Source of the DNA: Blautia pseudococcoides
GTDB taxonomy: Bacteria; Bacillota; Clostridia; Lachnospirales; Lachnospiraceae
Direction of reading: 5' to 3'
Length of the DNA: 64,000 bases
Assembly (NCBI RefSeq): GCF_001689125.2
Contig: NZ_CP015405.2
Span: 2,893,001-2,957,000 of the forward strand
The notes beneath the pieces were generated by a model that saw nothing but the letters and a program-made list of their open reading frames with translations, was not told the DNA's origin and searched no databases. The position numbers were made by a program, and so were the translations under genes. This document shows positions 16,826 through 26,506 of the stretch, piece after piece; positions within the stretch are counted from its first letter, which is position 1, and each line of letters starts with the position of its first letter.

Positions 16826-19528
16826 TTATTTATCCAAATACCTCTTTTCATATTCATCCACAGCGATCGGTTTACTGAACAGAAATCCCTGCGCCAGTTC
16901 CACACCGCAGGAACGGAGGACTCCAAGCTGTTCCTCTGTCTCTATCCCCTCTGCCACGATCTGGATACCCATCTGTTTCCCCATCTCCACAATGGAACTT
17001 ATGATAGCCCGGGCTTTGGGATTTTTCACCACATCATCCACCATACTCTTATCCAGTTTCAAAACATCGAACTCCACTGCCGACAAAAGAGCCAGATTCG
17101 CGTATTCTGTGCCAAAGTCATCAATGGTCACAATAAATCCCGCCTCCCGGATTTTTTCGATCAAAGTACCAATATCAATATCATTGACGCTTCTGACGGT
17201 CTCTGTTATTTCTATCTCAAGATATTTGGGTGAGATTTTATATTTTTCGCATATGCCTAAAAGACGTTCTATGAAATGCGGCTGGGCCAGGGAATATCTT
17301 GAAAAATTCACGGATACAGGAAACCCCTTCTTCCCCTCCATGCTCCATTCTTTTATCTTGGAACAGATAAATTCAAACACAAAGAAGTCAATTTGGCTGA
17401 CTGTCTGGGATTCCTCCAAAAGAGGGAGAAAATTGCCCGGAAGAACCAGGGAGCCATCCCTGGACTGGTATCGGATCAGGGCCTCCGCGCCCACTGCCAT
17501 TCTGTCCGAAGATGAAATCTTTGGCTGCAGATAAACCACAAACTGGTTCCTGCTGATTTCTTCCCTGAGTATTTCAGGATCCGTCAGATAAAGCAGCTCG
17601 TCACTGTGGTGACGGTACCTTTTGGAAACCGGGTTATTCCTGTAAAATTCCTTCTTGTCCTCATACATCCTGGCATCCGCATTTGCCACAGCCTGACTTA
17701 CGTCCACCAGCTTCTCTGTCCACTGGGAACCAATGGCTGCCTTGCACAGTTCATCTCTTTTGAAAGATGCCCGCAGAGCATTTACCTTTCCACGGAAATG
17801 CTCTTTTGATACGCCGGGGCAGACAATCACAAACTCGTCGCCTCCCACCCGGTAAAAACTGCCGTCCTGAAAAACCTGTTTCATGCGCTCCGCGCATTCA
17901 ATAAGCACTTTATCCCCGAAAGCATGGCCAAACTGGTCATTAATATCCTTCAGCCCGTTGACATCCAGGTATACAATACCCACGCTTCCCTCTCTTCCCG
18001 CCAGCTTCTGCATATCTTCCATGTAGCGGTTTCTGTTGTAAAAGGATGTGAGGGTATCAAAATAACTGAGATGGGACAACTGCTGCTCATCCTCTGCTCT
18101 GCGATAGGAAAGCAGGATAAAGTAGCAAAGTGTCTGAAGGATCGAACCGATATTTAACAGTCGTTCCTCCGGGAGATTATCCACACCAAGGCATCCCACC
18201 ACCATCCCTTCCTTCTCCAGAGGGGATATGGCTAAGTTGCGGATATTCCGTTCCCGGATGATATCCTCACTTCCCGGAAACATTTCCCTGAATTCCTCCG
18301 CACTTTTTATGACTATGCAGCCTTCCTTTCGCAGTATTCCGCGCCACTGTTCCATTTGTTCCCTGTGCAGGTTCTGCAGAACCTCCTGCCGGGATTCCAC
18401 ATTTTCGGCACACCATTCATAGTCGTTATTGAAAAATCCTCCTGTCAGATCAAACATATATGTTCTCTCTGCATTTAAAAACATACCACTCTCCTGCAGG
18501 ACATCTTTTACCGCGTCTCCTATATCTTTTTCACAGTACAGAGTTCTGATGCATTCCATCACCATCTGCTCTGAGCTGAGGGCATACCGCAGCTTTTCTT
18601 TTTCATACTCTGCTTCCGTAGTATCAAAAGCCAGCTCCAGGCGCGCCTGTTTTCCATCCCACTCAATCAGACGGTCTTTGAACAGGTAATGCCGGCCTGT
18701 AAGGGGATTGGTATTTTCCCAGGTATAATTCTCTCCGCTTTTCAGATATTTGGTGGTGCAGAACGGACAGGGGGTATCTCTTCCCTGTAGTACCTGATAG
18801 CAGAGCTTCCCCTTCACATCATCTATATGAAAACTGCGCTTTCCCGCTTCATTTATGAATAACAATTCATATGTGTCAACCTCAGAGACATACAGAAGTT
18901 CAGAGATTTCATTCATGGGCGCCTGAATATCCTCTGTCATTCTGGAAAGTTTACGGCTCTTTTCCAGATTGGCATTCTCCATCAGTGCAACTGCCTTACG
19001 CCTTTTCTCCTGCTGCTTCATATAAAATGCCAGAAAGATTGCCGCAGCCGTACATATAAGGGTCAGCGCAGCAAAACAAATCTGTGCCATACGCACGTAA
19101 CCCTCCGCATACTGCTCCGCAACTCCTACACTCTTATCAGCCAGCTCAAAATATTCTTCGCTCAAACGGTAAAGTGCACTACTGTCTGCCCCCTGTCTCA
19201 CCTTCAGGATCTCCTGCTTTATCTCTTCCCAGCGTTCCTGCATAAGGGCCATCATTTCCTGATATTCCGCGTCATTGAGCCTGGCCAGATGATTTTCCCC
19301 TTTTCCCGTGCGCAACTCTTCTATGATGCCGTCCAGCTTATCTATCAGGGCATCATCCTGGGTTCCTTCCAGTTCCTCTTTCACCAGCCTTTGGGTTGCT
19401 CCGCGCACAACCCCGGTATAGTTGATGACTCTTGCATTTCCCTGGAGGCTCCTCATGGAATATAAGGACAGAAGCCCGGATAATACCAGAGCGACCAGCA
19501 GAAAAATGTTTCTCATCTTCTTTTGCAT
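16826..19528 (-). CDS. Membrane GGDEF-EAL cyclic di-GMP protein with PAS and GAF sensors
   Basis: A roughly 900-residue protein with two membrane helices (about 8-24 and 152-173) flanking a helical extracellular sensor. A PAS-like domain with QGRDTPCPFC (about 200-310), a GAF-like region (about 325-480), GGDEF (about 490-645) and EAL (about 655-895) follow. The cyclase motif GGDEF is intact but no RxxD inhibitory site precedes it. The phosphodiesterase signature GAEALIRY is present and the later motif reads DDFGTEYANL. Both activities are therefore possible, and which dominates is unknown. A GTG codon at 19534 is a possible alternative start; the ATG at 19528 has better spacing from GAGGG. 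Confidence 0.87.
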   Translation of the reverse strand: MQKKMRNIFLLVALVLSGLLSLYSMRSLQGNARVINYTGVVRGATQRLVKEELEGTQDDALIDKLDGIIEELRTGKGENHLARLNDAEYQEMMALMQERWEEIKQEILKVRQGADSSALYRLSEEYFELADKSVGVAEQYAEGYVRMAQICFAALTLICTAAAIFLAFYMKQQEKRRKAVALMENANLEKSRKLSRMTEDIQAPMNEISELLYVSEVDTYELLFINEAGKRSFHIDDVKGKLCYQVLQGRDTPCPFCTTKYLKSGENYTWENTNPLTGRHYLFKDRLIEWDGKQARLELAFDTTEAEYEKEKLRYALSSEQMVMECIRTLYCEKDIGDAVKDVLQESGMFLNAERTYMFDLTGGFFNNDYEWCAENVESRQEVLQNLHREQMEQWRGILRKEGCIVIKSAEEFREMFPGSEDIIRERNIRNLAISPLEKEGMVVGCLGVDNLPEERLLNIGSILQTLCYFILLSYRRAEDEQQLSHLSYFDTLTSFYNRNRYMEDMQKLAGREGSVGIVYLDVNGLKDINDQFGHAFGDKVLIECAERMKQVFQDGSFYRVGGDEFVIVCPGVSKEHFRGKVNALRASFKRDELCKAAIGSQWTEKLVDVSQAVANADARMYEDKKEFYRNNPVSKRYRHHSDELLYLTDPEILREEISRNQFVVYLQPKISSSDRMAVGAEALIRYQSRDGSLVLPGNFLPLLEESQTVSQIDFFVFEFICSKIKEWSMEGKKGFPVSVNFSRYSLAQPHFIERLLGICEKYKISPKYLEIEITETVRSVNDIDIGTLIEKIREAGFIVTIDDFGTEYANLALLSAVEFDVLKLDKSMVDDVVKNPKARAIISSIVEMGKQMGIQIVAEGIETEEQLGVLRSCGVELAQGFLFSKPIAVDEYEKRYLDK

Positions 19529-19645
19529 ATGCACTTGCCCTCATACCTTTCTCACAGACGGCCTTGCCGTCTTTAGGGAAACGGCAGCGCATCAGTAAAC
19601 GGTATTTCTTCTTTCTTCTAAGTATAGAATGTATTTTACTGCAAG

Positions 19646-20440
19646 TCAATGCGCTTTGTCTTTGTCCATTAAAAACCTTTTTCTATACTTTATTTTCCCA
19701 TAGTCCAGTATTCTTTTGAGATAAACCGAATCATAGACTCCGCCAATTACCCCTGCCACCGGAATCCCCTGCAGGAACTTCATATACAGCAGTTCTTTTG
19801 AGAGGACAGAGGAGGTTTTTCTGATCTGATCGCCGCTGTCGTATCCCCCGGGTACTGTCTGCTCCATGATATATCGGTCTGTCTGCTCATTGATCTGCCT
19901 CAGAGTGTCTCCATAGGACAAGGCTCCCTGTATGAGCAGCAGTATGAAATACTTCTCCTCCTCAGTATCATACGAATATCCATAATGAAGCGCGGTTTCA
20001 TAAATACTTTTCAGGATCATGCCTGTAAAAAGAGGAATGTCGGGAAGGCCAATGCCAAGGATCCCAAGGCCTACCCCTTCCACCCCTGCCAGAAGAAGGT
20101 TCCTGCTGCCTGCTGCCTGCGCTTTTTTCGTAAATGTGCGGAGTGTTTTTTTATTTTCCAGCAATCCGGCAGCGTAGGCATCTACTTTATACGTGTGCTC
20201 TATCTTCTCCCTGGAATATGTCTTCTCTATCACATCCGTCCCCTTCTCAAATATGAGGCCGAATGCTTTCTCAAATGCCTTATCCAGAGTCTCCTGCAGT
20301 CTTGCCGGAACCTTTGCTTCCAAAGTCCGGTCAAGAAAAGACGCATTCTTCTCCTCATTTCGTTTTAGAAATGCCTGCTCTTTTTTTAGAACTGCTTCCA
20401 TCTCCACTGTCCGCGTAGATTTTTTTCTTCTCTTGATCAT
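19646..20440 (-). CDS. EcsC family protein
   Basis: The 264-residue protein shows the EcsC-family core, with a glycine-rich amphipathic stretch GVEGVGLGILGIGLPDIPLF (about 128-147), followed by LLIQGALSYG and PVAGVIGGVYDSVYL near the C-terminus. The N-terminus is lysine-rich and predicted helical. EcsC was named from the Bacillus ecs ABC-transporter operon, but its biochemical role is not established. No ABC transporter gene adjoins this copy. The start at 20440 was preferred because the residues upstream do not fit the family. Confidence 0.75.
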   Translation of the reverse strand: MIKRRKKSTRTVEMEAVLKKEQAFLKRNEEKNASFLDRTLEAKVPARLQETLDKAFEKAFGLIFEKGTDVIEKTYSREKIEHTYKVDAYAAGLLENKKTLRTFTKKAQAAGSRNLLLAGVEGVGLGILGIGLPDIPLFTGMILKSIYETALHYGYSYDTEEEKYFILLLIQGALSYGDTLRQINEQTDRYIMEQTVPGGYDSGDQIRKTSSVLSKELLYMKFLQGIPVAGVIGGVYDSVYLKRILDYGKIKYRKRFLMDKDKAH

Positions 20441-20690
20441 TTTTCCGCCTTTCCAAAAAAATTTCTGTCCGCTGCTTCTATATATATTCCAGTTCACTGA
20501 ATGCTTTTTTATTTGCATGTGGGGACACCTGTTGTTTTTTTGTGGTTGAGGAACATTTGTTCTTAGTTTAGCATTTTTGGCGGAAAGATGCAATGGGGTT
20601 ATGTGGCTCATGTGGATTGCATGGCTCACGGACGGAAAATAACAGCGGCCGCTGCTCTTTCCTGTTGGCGGAATGCGGACGGGATGGATG

Positions 20691-20919
20691 AAAGGAGGCT
20701 ATTGGATTCGCCGGAAGGGAACCTCAGCTTTTCCGGCTTTTGTTTATGAGGAAGAGGGCAGAGATCCCCGGAGTGAAGGATGTGCTTTTTGCAATTGATG
20801 ATAACCATGAAGAGATCATGCATTCAATTCAGGCACAGTATGGGCTGAGTGAGGAGAACGCCTGGGCTTTGTATCGGCATTTGTGGATTTATACGCATTA
20901 TGACTTTTGGCATGGATGA
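20691..20919 (+). pseudogene. TetR-family regulator C-terminal relic
   Basis: Around 20691-20900 one frame reads REPQLFRLLFMRKRAEIPG and then ENAWALYRHLWIYTH. These are the late helices of a TetR-type ligand-binding domain, including the WHG-type helix. The DNA-binding domain is absent, and the frame is cut after about residue 70 where FtsX-like sequence takes over in another frame. The 250 bases before it hold no gene that I can support. This is a deletion joint, not a functional gene. Confidence 0.65.
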
Positions 20920-21325
20920 ACTGGCAAGTCCCATGTTTACTGTGATCATTTTTATTATTGGGATCGTGCTTTCACTTACGACGCTTTTTCTGTCTGTGAT
21001 TACCGTGGTGGATGCCAACACAAAGACGATCGCTATGATGCGGGTGTTCGGATATTCCCAGAAGGACTGCCGGAAGGCCATTCTTGACGGATACCGGCCT
21101 GTGGCTTATGGAGGATTTGCTGTGGGGAGCCTTTATCAGTACGCACTGATAAAAAGTATGGTTAAGATCATCTATAAGGATATCCCCAATGTTCCTGATT
21201 ACACATTTAACTGGCAGGCGTTTTTTATTGTTCTGTTTTCTTATATTTTGGTTTATGAATGTATTATGCTGTGTTATTCTGTTAGAATAAAGAACATTTC
21301 TTTAAAGGAAATCATGCTGGAGTGA
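20908..21325 (+). pseudogene. FtsX-like ABC permease C-terminal relic
   Basis: About 139 residues correspond to the last quarter of an FtsX/MacB-type ABC permease: a membrane helix MFTVIIFIIGIVLSLTTLFL, the cytoplasmic turn KTIAMMRVFGYSQ, and two further helices ending VRIKNISLKEIML. The N-terminal two thirds is missing and is replaced by the TetR relic. A matching N-terminal FtsX piece of similar style lies at 57540-57754 on the other strand. Confidence 0.72.
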
Positions 21326-21375
21326 CCGCGCCTTTCCTTGGGAAATGCCCAAAAATAAGATCAGGAGATTCTCAA

Positions 21376-22182
21376 ATGAAATTAACCGTTCTGGTGGATA
21401 ATAACACATATATTGACCAATATTATTTAGGGGAACCGGCAGTCAGCTATTACATTGAGATTGATGATATGAAAATACTCTTTGATACCGGCTACTCCCA
21501 TATTTGCATTCAAAATGCAGGATCCATGGGCATAGACTTAAATTCCGTCACGCATATTGTGCTCTCCCACGGCCATAATGACCACAGCAGAGGCCTAAAA
21601 TACCTGCGTGAACAATATGCCCTTCCAAACGCCCGGCTTGTGGCACATCCCCTGTGTTTCCAGCCAAAATACTATGAGAATGAATACATAGGCGCCCCCT
21701 ATTCCCCGGAAGATATCACCAGGCTGTTTTGTTACCAGCCTGCCCAAGCGCCTGTTTCTCTCTCTGAAGATTGTCTTTTCCTGGGGCAGATCCCAGAGCT
21801 TTACAGCTTTGAAAAGCGAAAGGCCATCGGTACATCCATAATAGACGGCACAGAAAGGGAGGACTTTTGCCCGGACGACTCCGCACTGGTATGCAGGACA
21901 GACAAAGGACTTTTCATTATCACCGGCTGTTCCCACAGCGGCATCTGCAGCATCACAGAATATGCACGCAGAGTCTGCCGGGAACAGCGCGTTACAGGTA
22001 TCATTGGCGGATTCCATTTGTTTGACAAAAATGCACAGCTTCCAGAAACCATCCACTTTCTGGAAGCCCTGTCCGCAGATACTCTGTATCCCTGTCACTG
22101 TGTTTCCCTGAAAGCCAAAGCCGAAATGCTGAAGTGCATGGATATTGAGGAAGTCGGTGTTGGTTTGACCATACAAATATAG
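21376..22182 (+). CDS. MBL-fold metallohydrolase
   Basis: The 268-residue protein shows the metallo-beta-lactamase fold motif HGHNDHSRG near residue 60, preceded by the strand LFDTGYS, with later metal ligands in TGCSHSGIC (about 180) and GGFHL (about 213). This HxHxDH arrangement binds two metal ions. The closest relatives in style are the dihydropterin-synthase-like or cyclase-like MBL proteins of archaea and Clostridia; the substrate is unknown. The start at 21376 is supported by CAGGAG. It is followed after 15 nt by a MerR regulator and then trmO, so the three are probably co-transcribed. Confidence 0.8.
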   Translation: MKLTVLVDNNTYIDQYYLGEPAVSYYIEIDDMKILFDTGYSHICIQNAGSMGIDLNSVTHIVLSHGHNDHSRGLKYLREQYALPNARLVAHPLCFQPKYYENEYIGAPYSPEDITRLFCYQPAQAPVSLSEDCLFLGQIPELYSFEKRKAIGTSIIDGTEREDFCPDDSALVCRTDKGLFIITGCSHSGICSITEYARRVCREQRVTGIIGGFHLFDKNAQLPETIHFLEALSADTLYPCHCVSLKAKAEMLKCMDIEEVGVGLTIQI

Positions 22183-22197
22183 ACAGCAGGTGAAAGT

Positions 22198-23061
22198 ATG
22201 TTTAAAATAGGTGAATTTTCAAAACTGACACAGGTATCCATCCGGATGCTGCGGTATTACGATGAAGCCGGCCTTCTGAACCCGGCCAAGACAGATGCCT
22301 GGACGGGTTACCGCCTGTATTCTGCCGAACAGATCCCCACCCTGAACAAAATCATTTATCTGCGTGACAGCGGTTTTCAGGTGTCGGAAATTGCCGCTGC
22401 CCTGGCCGCTGAAAATGAAATGTCCCTGATAGAACAACTGGATAAAAAATACAGGGAGATTCAGGAAAACATCAAGACTGAACAGGAACGGCTTCAGAAA
22501 ATCCAACTCGTCAAAAAAGATATTCTGCATGAACAAAATGGAATGCCGTACAATGTGACCATTAAATCCATTCCCGGCATTCAGGTGCTCTCCCTCAGGA
22601 GGATTCTTCCGGATTACTACAGTGAGGGGCTTCTCTGGAAAGAGATGTCGGATTTTGCAGAGGCAAACAGAATACAGATTTCCCCTGACACCTTCTCCCT
22701 TTACCATGACCAGGAGTATAAGGAAACACAGGTGGATGTAGAGATATGTGCACCCGTTATAAGATCCGGAAAAGATACCGGGGATTTTAGCTTCCGATTT
22801 ATTGAACCCGTCCCAGTCATGGCCTGCACCATGGTATACGGCCACTTCTCCAATATAGCCGGAGCCTACCTTTCCTTTGCAGATTGGCTGCAAAAAAACG
22901 AACGTTACCAGATGACTGCCCCAAGCAGGCAGATCGTCCACCGGGGCCCCTGGAATGAAGACACCCCCAAAAACTATCTGACAGAGATACAGATACCTCT
23001 TATAGTCAAAAATATTCCTCTTGACTCTCACACCATGTCAGGGTCTACATTGAACTCATAA
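22198..23061 (+). CDS. MerR-family regulator with GyrI-like effector domain
   Basis: A 287-residue regulator: the MerR winged helix is clear (IGEFSKLTQVSIRMLRYYDE, residues 3-22), followed by a coiled coil (about 80-115) and a C-terminal GyrI-like/Rob-type domain (about 120-285) of the kind that binds drugs, cationic dyes or other hydrophobic ligands in BmrR and TipA relatives. It lies 15 nt after the MBL hydrolase gene and 26 nt before trmO, in one probable operon. It may therefore control the MBL enzyme in response to a toxic compound, which is inference. Confidence 0.85.
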   Translation: MFKIGEFSKLTQVSIRMLRYYDEAGLLNPAKTDAWTGYRLYSAEQIPTLNKIIYLRDSGFQVSEIAAALAAENEMSLIEQLDKKYREIQENIKTEQERLQKIQLVKKDILHEQNGMPYNVTIKSIPGIQVLSLRRILPDYYSEGLLWKEMSDFAEANRIQISPDTFSLYHDQEYKETQVDVEICAPVIRSGKDTGDFSFRFIEPVPVMACTMVYGHFSNIAGAYLSFADWLQKNERYQMTAPSRQIVHRGPWNEDTPKNYLTEIQIPLIVKNIPLDSHTMSGSTLNS

Positions 23062-23087
23062 ATAAATCATATATGGAGGAATACACA

Positions 23088-23564
23088 ATGACAACATTCA
23101 AATTACATTCCATTGGAACTATCCACAATAACGGTGAAGAAATGTTTATAACCCTGGATCCGGAATACATCCCGGCTCTTAAGGCATTAGACGGCTTCAG
23201 CCACATCCAGGTGCTCTGGTGGTTCAGCGACTTTGACACAGAGGAAGCCCGCGCCGTACTGGAAGCGGAACAGCCCTACAAAAAATGCCCTCCCGTAATG
23301 GGCATCTTTGCCACCCGTTCCCCTGTCCGTCCCAACCCCATAGCCCTCACCACAGCCCCGGTCACATACATTGATCACGAAAACGGCGTCATCCACATAG
23401 CCTACATTGACGCAAACGACAACACTCCGGTCCTGGACATCAAGCCCTACACGCCCAGCATGGACCGCATAGAATCCCCAACGGTTCCCGACTGGTGCAT
23501 CCACTGGCCTAAAAGCCTGGAGGAATCGGCAGAATTCCCATGGGAAAATGAATTTAACTTCTAA
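23088..23564 (+). CDS. trmO: tRNA (N6-threonylcarbamoyladenosine37-N6)-methyltransferase TrmO
   Basis: This 158-residue protein has the TsaA/TrmO family signature FATRSPVRPNPIALT near residue 72 and the later strand VLDIKPYTPSMD. TrmO uses S-adenosylmethionine to methylate t6A at position 37 of certain tRNAs. GGAGGA lies before the ATG at 23088. The family call is strong. Because some shortened clostridial members are uncharacterised, the exact tRNA target is not proven. Confidence 0.82.
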   Translation: MTTFKLHSIGTIHNNGEEMFITLDPEYIPALKALDGFSHIQVLWWFSDFDTEEARAVLEAEQPYKKCPPVMGIFATRSPVRPNPIALTTAPVTYIDHENGVIHIAYIDANDNTPVLDIKPYTPSMDRIESPTVPDWCIHWPKSLEESAEFPWENEFNF

Positions 23565-23657
23565 CAAAAATGATGTGTTGCTTTGTGGGTACTTTATTTC
23601 ACAGCCACCGGGGAGTGTGCTGCAGGACAGTGCCCACATCCTCCGCTTCCAAAATCA

Positions 23658-23707
23658 GGGAAACTCCGGCGGGGAGGGACAGGCCGGAGTTTCCCGTCCC
23701 TTTTTTT
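23658..23707 (+). terminator. Intrinsic terminator after trmO
   Basis: A GC-rich stem (GGGAAACTCCGGC / GCCGGAGTTTCCC, with a short GGGGAGGGACAG loop) is followed by seven T residues on the plus strand. It lies directly before the convergent fucU stop. Confidence 0.85.
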
Positions 23708-23708
23708 A

Positions 23709-24143
23709 CTAAATAACCCCTTTCTGCAGCATCACATTAGCATAAACCGCCTCTTCCCCCGTAGCCACAATAGCATAAGCCTTCTTTGCCTCCTCATAAA
23801 AAGCAAACCGCTCCACATTCTGGATCACGCTGTCCCCGCGGTCCTCATACTTTTTCACAATTTCCCTATAAGTATCCCAGATTGGTGTCTTAACATCATC
23901 CCCGGGCATAACCTCCATAAGACTCATAGGATGTTCCACATATCCGTCCAGTGGGATCAGACGAAGCACTGCATCCAGCACCTCAGGCACTCCATGCCCA
24001 TCCATCCGCACAACAATACAATCCTTCCCCATACTCTTGGCAGGGAAATTTCCATCCGCGATCACGATCCTGTCACTATGTCCCATCTCTGCCAGCACTT
24101 TTAGAAGCTGAGGTGGAATAATTTTCGGAATCCCTTTTAACAT
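23709..24143 (-). CDS. fucU: L-fucose mutarotase (RbsD/FucU family)
   Basis: The 144-residue protein matches FucU, with MGHSDRIVIADGNFP near residue 23, RMDGHGVPEVL and the terminal ATGEEAVYANVMLQKG. It interconverts the alpha and beta anomers of L-fucose so that the isomerase receives its preferred form. The ATG at 24143 is chosen because AAGGTG is 6 nt upstream; a GTG nine bases earlier is less well placed. It is the last gene of the fucose operon. Confidence 0.9.
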   Translation of the reverse strand: MLKGIPKIIPPQLLKVLAEMGHSDRIVIADGNFPAKSMGKDCIVVRMDGHGVPEVLDAVLRLIPLDGYVEHPMSLMEVMPGDDVKTPIWDTYREIVKKYEDRGDSVIQNVERFAFYEEAKKAYAIVATGEEAVYANVMLQKGVI

Positions 24144-24197
24144 CACATTCACCTTTTATCCTTAACAAAATTTACTCCTGCCAAAACAGGCAGCGTC

Positions 24198-24881
24198 TCA
24201 TGAATACTTCTTATATCCCGGATGCCTTCCGGTCACACCATATCCTTTCCGCATGGATATGAGCCGGTCAATATTTTCCCGTGAGATTTCCTTTGCTCCG
24301 CCAAGCATATGAGCGTTCAGGCTGATCTGTGCAAAAAGTTCCAGGGTCTCCATCCGGTAATAAGAGGTAATGACATCCGCTCCAACTGTCAGCGCACCGT
24401 GATTCTGCAAAAGCACTGCGTCATGTTCACCCAGATAAGGAGCAATGGCCTCAGGCACCTCATATGTGGAGGGCGTTCCATATGGTGTCACCGGCACAGA
24501 GCCAAGAGCGATCACGGTCTCAATCATGGAATATTCATCCAGAGGCTTATTAGCCACAGCAAACCCTGTAGCCACCGGGGGATGCGCATGTAAGACAGCG
24601 CCCACGTCCTCCCGCTCCTGGTAACAGCGCAGATGCATCTTAATCTCTGAGGAAGGACGGCACCCTTCCTCCGCTTCCAGAATATTTCCTTCCATGTCAA
24701 TATGCACCAGCTTTTCCGGGGTAATAAAACTTTTGCTCATCCCCGTAGGTGTTGCCAGAAATGTCCCATCCTCTAATTTTACGGATACATTCCCGTCGTT
24801 TGCAGCCACCCAGCCTTTCTGCCACATTTTATGGCACACATCGCAAATCTGTTCCCTAAGCTCCATATAACTTAATTCCAT
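24198..24881 (-). CDS. fucA: L-fuculose-phosphate aldolase (class II aldolase)
   Basis: The 227-residue protein carries the class II aldolase features: an early glycine-rich GWVAANDGNVSV, the glutamate in PSSEIKMHLRCY (catalytic Glu near residue 75), HAHPPVATGFA with zinc-binding histidines near residue 93, and a third histidine in LLQNHGALTVG near 153. It cleaves L-fuculose-1-phosphate to dihydroxyacetone phosphate and L-lactaldehyde. GGAGG lies 7 nt before the ATG at 24881. It sits between the kinase and the mutarotase genes, which supports the fuculose rather than rhamnulose assignment. Confidence 0.9.
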   Translation of the reverse strand: MELSYMELREQICDVCHKMWQKGWVAANDGNVSVKLEDGTFLATPTGMSKSFITPEKLVHIDMEGNILEAEEGCRPSSEIKMHLRCYQEREDVGAVLHAHPPVATGFAVANKPLDEYSMIETVIALGSVPVTPYGTPSTYEVPEAIAPYLGEHDAVLLQNHGALTVGADVITSYYRMETLELFAQISLNAHMLGGAKEISRENIDRLISMRKGYGVTGRHPGYKKYS

Positions 24882-24918
24882 TTCATTTCCTCCATTTTTT
24901 GTCTTGCACCCATTCCTC

Positions 24919-26415
24919 TCACGAAACAAACTTTCTATACTGTCCGTAAGCCTCCTGCCACTGCTCTGAATCCTGCGGCTCATACACTTTCATATTCTCA
25001 GAATTCCGGATGATCCTCCGAACTTCTTTCAAATTCTTTACTTCCCCTGCTGCCACAAGCTGCATGGCTAGATTGCCGTACACAGTGGCTTCCACAGGCC
25101 CGGCGATCACGGGAATGCCGCATGCGTTGGCCGTCATCTGACACAGAAGGGCACTCTGGGCACCGCCTCCCACCAGATGGACTGCCTGATACGTTCTGCC
25201 TGTACATGCACAGATTTCGTCCAGTACCATCCTATATTTAAGAGCAAGGCTTTCGTCAATGCAGCGCACCACCCCGCCCACGCGATCCGGGACTTTCTGC
25301 CCGGTTTGTCTGCAGAATTCCCGGATCCGCTGCGGTACATTTCCGGCGGGTAAAAACTCCGGCGCATCCGGGTCCACAAAAGCGGCGAAGGGTTCCGCAT
25401 CCCCTGCCATGGATTCCAAATGTCCGAAACTGTATTGGCATCCTTCCCGCATCCACTGTCTCCGGCTCTCCTGAATCAGCCAGAGCCCTATGATATTTTT
25501 CAAAAAAGAGGTTTTGCCGCCGCATCCCCCCTCATTGGTCATATTGCAGGCAAAAGATTTGCTGTCTATTTGGGGCACATCCAGTTCTGTTCCAAACAAT
25601 GACCAGGTACCGCAGCTCAAAAACAGAAAATCATCTGTCTCTGACGGAACGGCAGCCATGGCACTCTGCGTGTCATGTCCTGCCACAGCTATGACATCCA
25701 TGGGGCCAGCCCCCAACTCTTCCCTGATCTCATTTCTAAGGCTGCCAAGCCTTGTTCCCGGCAAAAGCACCGGCTCCAATATCCGGGAAGGAAGACCCAA
25801 GCCTTCCAGCACCTCCCCGGACCAGTCCTTCTTTCCCGCATCCAGCATCTGCGTGGTTGAGGCAATGGTGTATTCACTTGCCATTTCCCCTGACAGGAAA
25901 TAGGAGAACAGATCCGGCATTAAAAGCATATGCTCTGCCCGGGCCAACAGCTCTTTTCTGTATTCCTGCTCTGCCATAAGCTGAAATGCTGTATTGATTT
26001 CCATGAACTGGCTGCCGGTGATCTCATAGAGTCTTTCCCTGTCCATGCGGGAAAAGGCCTTTTTCAGCATCCCCTCTGTTCTGGCATCCCGATAATGGAC
26101 CGGATTTGACAAGAGCATACCGTCTTTTCCCAGCAATCCATAGTCCACACCCCAGGTATCCACACCAATACTGCTGATATCCGCACCTGACCTGCCCTGC
26201 ATGATCCCCGCTTTTGTAATGCCTGTCTTCAGTTCGTGGAAAAGCCGCAGAAAGTCCCAGTACATGATACTGCTGCTTTTTCCGTTTAAAATCACAGGTT
26301 CATTGGCAAAGCGGTGAATTTCATGCAGAGAGATCCTTTCCCCATCGAAACTGCCCAGCATCACCCTGCCGCCGGAGGCTCCGTAATCTGCTGCCAGCAT
26401 TTGTTTTCCCAGCAT
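24919..26415 (-). CDS. FGGY-family kinase, probable L-fuculokinase (rhamnulokinase-like)
   Basis: This roughly 498-residue sugar kinase starts MLGKQMLAADYGASGGRVML, the ATP-phosphate-1 loop of the FGGY family. GVDTWGVDYGLLGKDG (about 80), AGHDTQSAMAAVP (about 245) and VGGGAQSALLCQMTA (about 420) follow. By sequence style it is nearer to rhamnulokinase than to classical FucK, yet its place between fucI and fucA points to phosphorylating L-fuculose. Two ATGs (26421 and 26415) share GGAGG; the second has better spacing. Confidence 0.83.
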   Translation of the reverse strand: MLGKQMLAADYGASGGRVMLGSFDGERISLHEIHRFANEPVILNGKSSSIMYWDFLRLFHELKTGITKAGIMQGRSGADISSIGVDTWGVDYGLLGKDGMLLSNPVHYRDARTEGMLKKAFSRMDRERLYEITGSQFMEINTAFQLMAEQEYRKELLARAEHMLLMPDLFSYFLSGEMASEYTIASTTQMLDAGKKDWSGEVLEGLGLPSRILEPVLLPGTRLGSLRNEIREELGAGPMDVIAVAGHDTQSAMAAVPSETDDFLFLSCGTWSLFGTELDVPQIDSKSFACNMTNEGGCGGKTSFLKNIIGLWLIQESRRQWMREGCQYSFGHLESMAGDAEPFAAFVDPDAPEFLPAGNVPQRIREFCRQTGQKVPDRVGGVVRCIDESLALKYRMVLDEICACTGRTYQAVHLVGGGAQSALLCQMTANACGIPVIAGPVEATVYGNLAMQLVAAGEVKNLKEVRRIIRNSENMKVYEPQDSEQWQEAYGQYRKFVS

Positions 26416-26506
26416 CTTCATCTTCCTCCAATTCATACTTTTTCCGGTAACGGTTCTGTTCCCTATTCGCCAAAAGCGATTCTGCAAGGGTACTGAACAG
26501 TCACTC

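Noticed and set aside
20849..21325. Functional small ABC permease
   Set aside because: It lacks the N-terminal helices and periplasmic domain and starts inside another gene relic.
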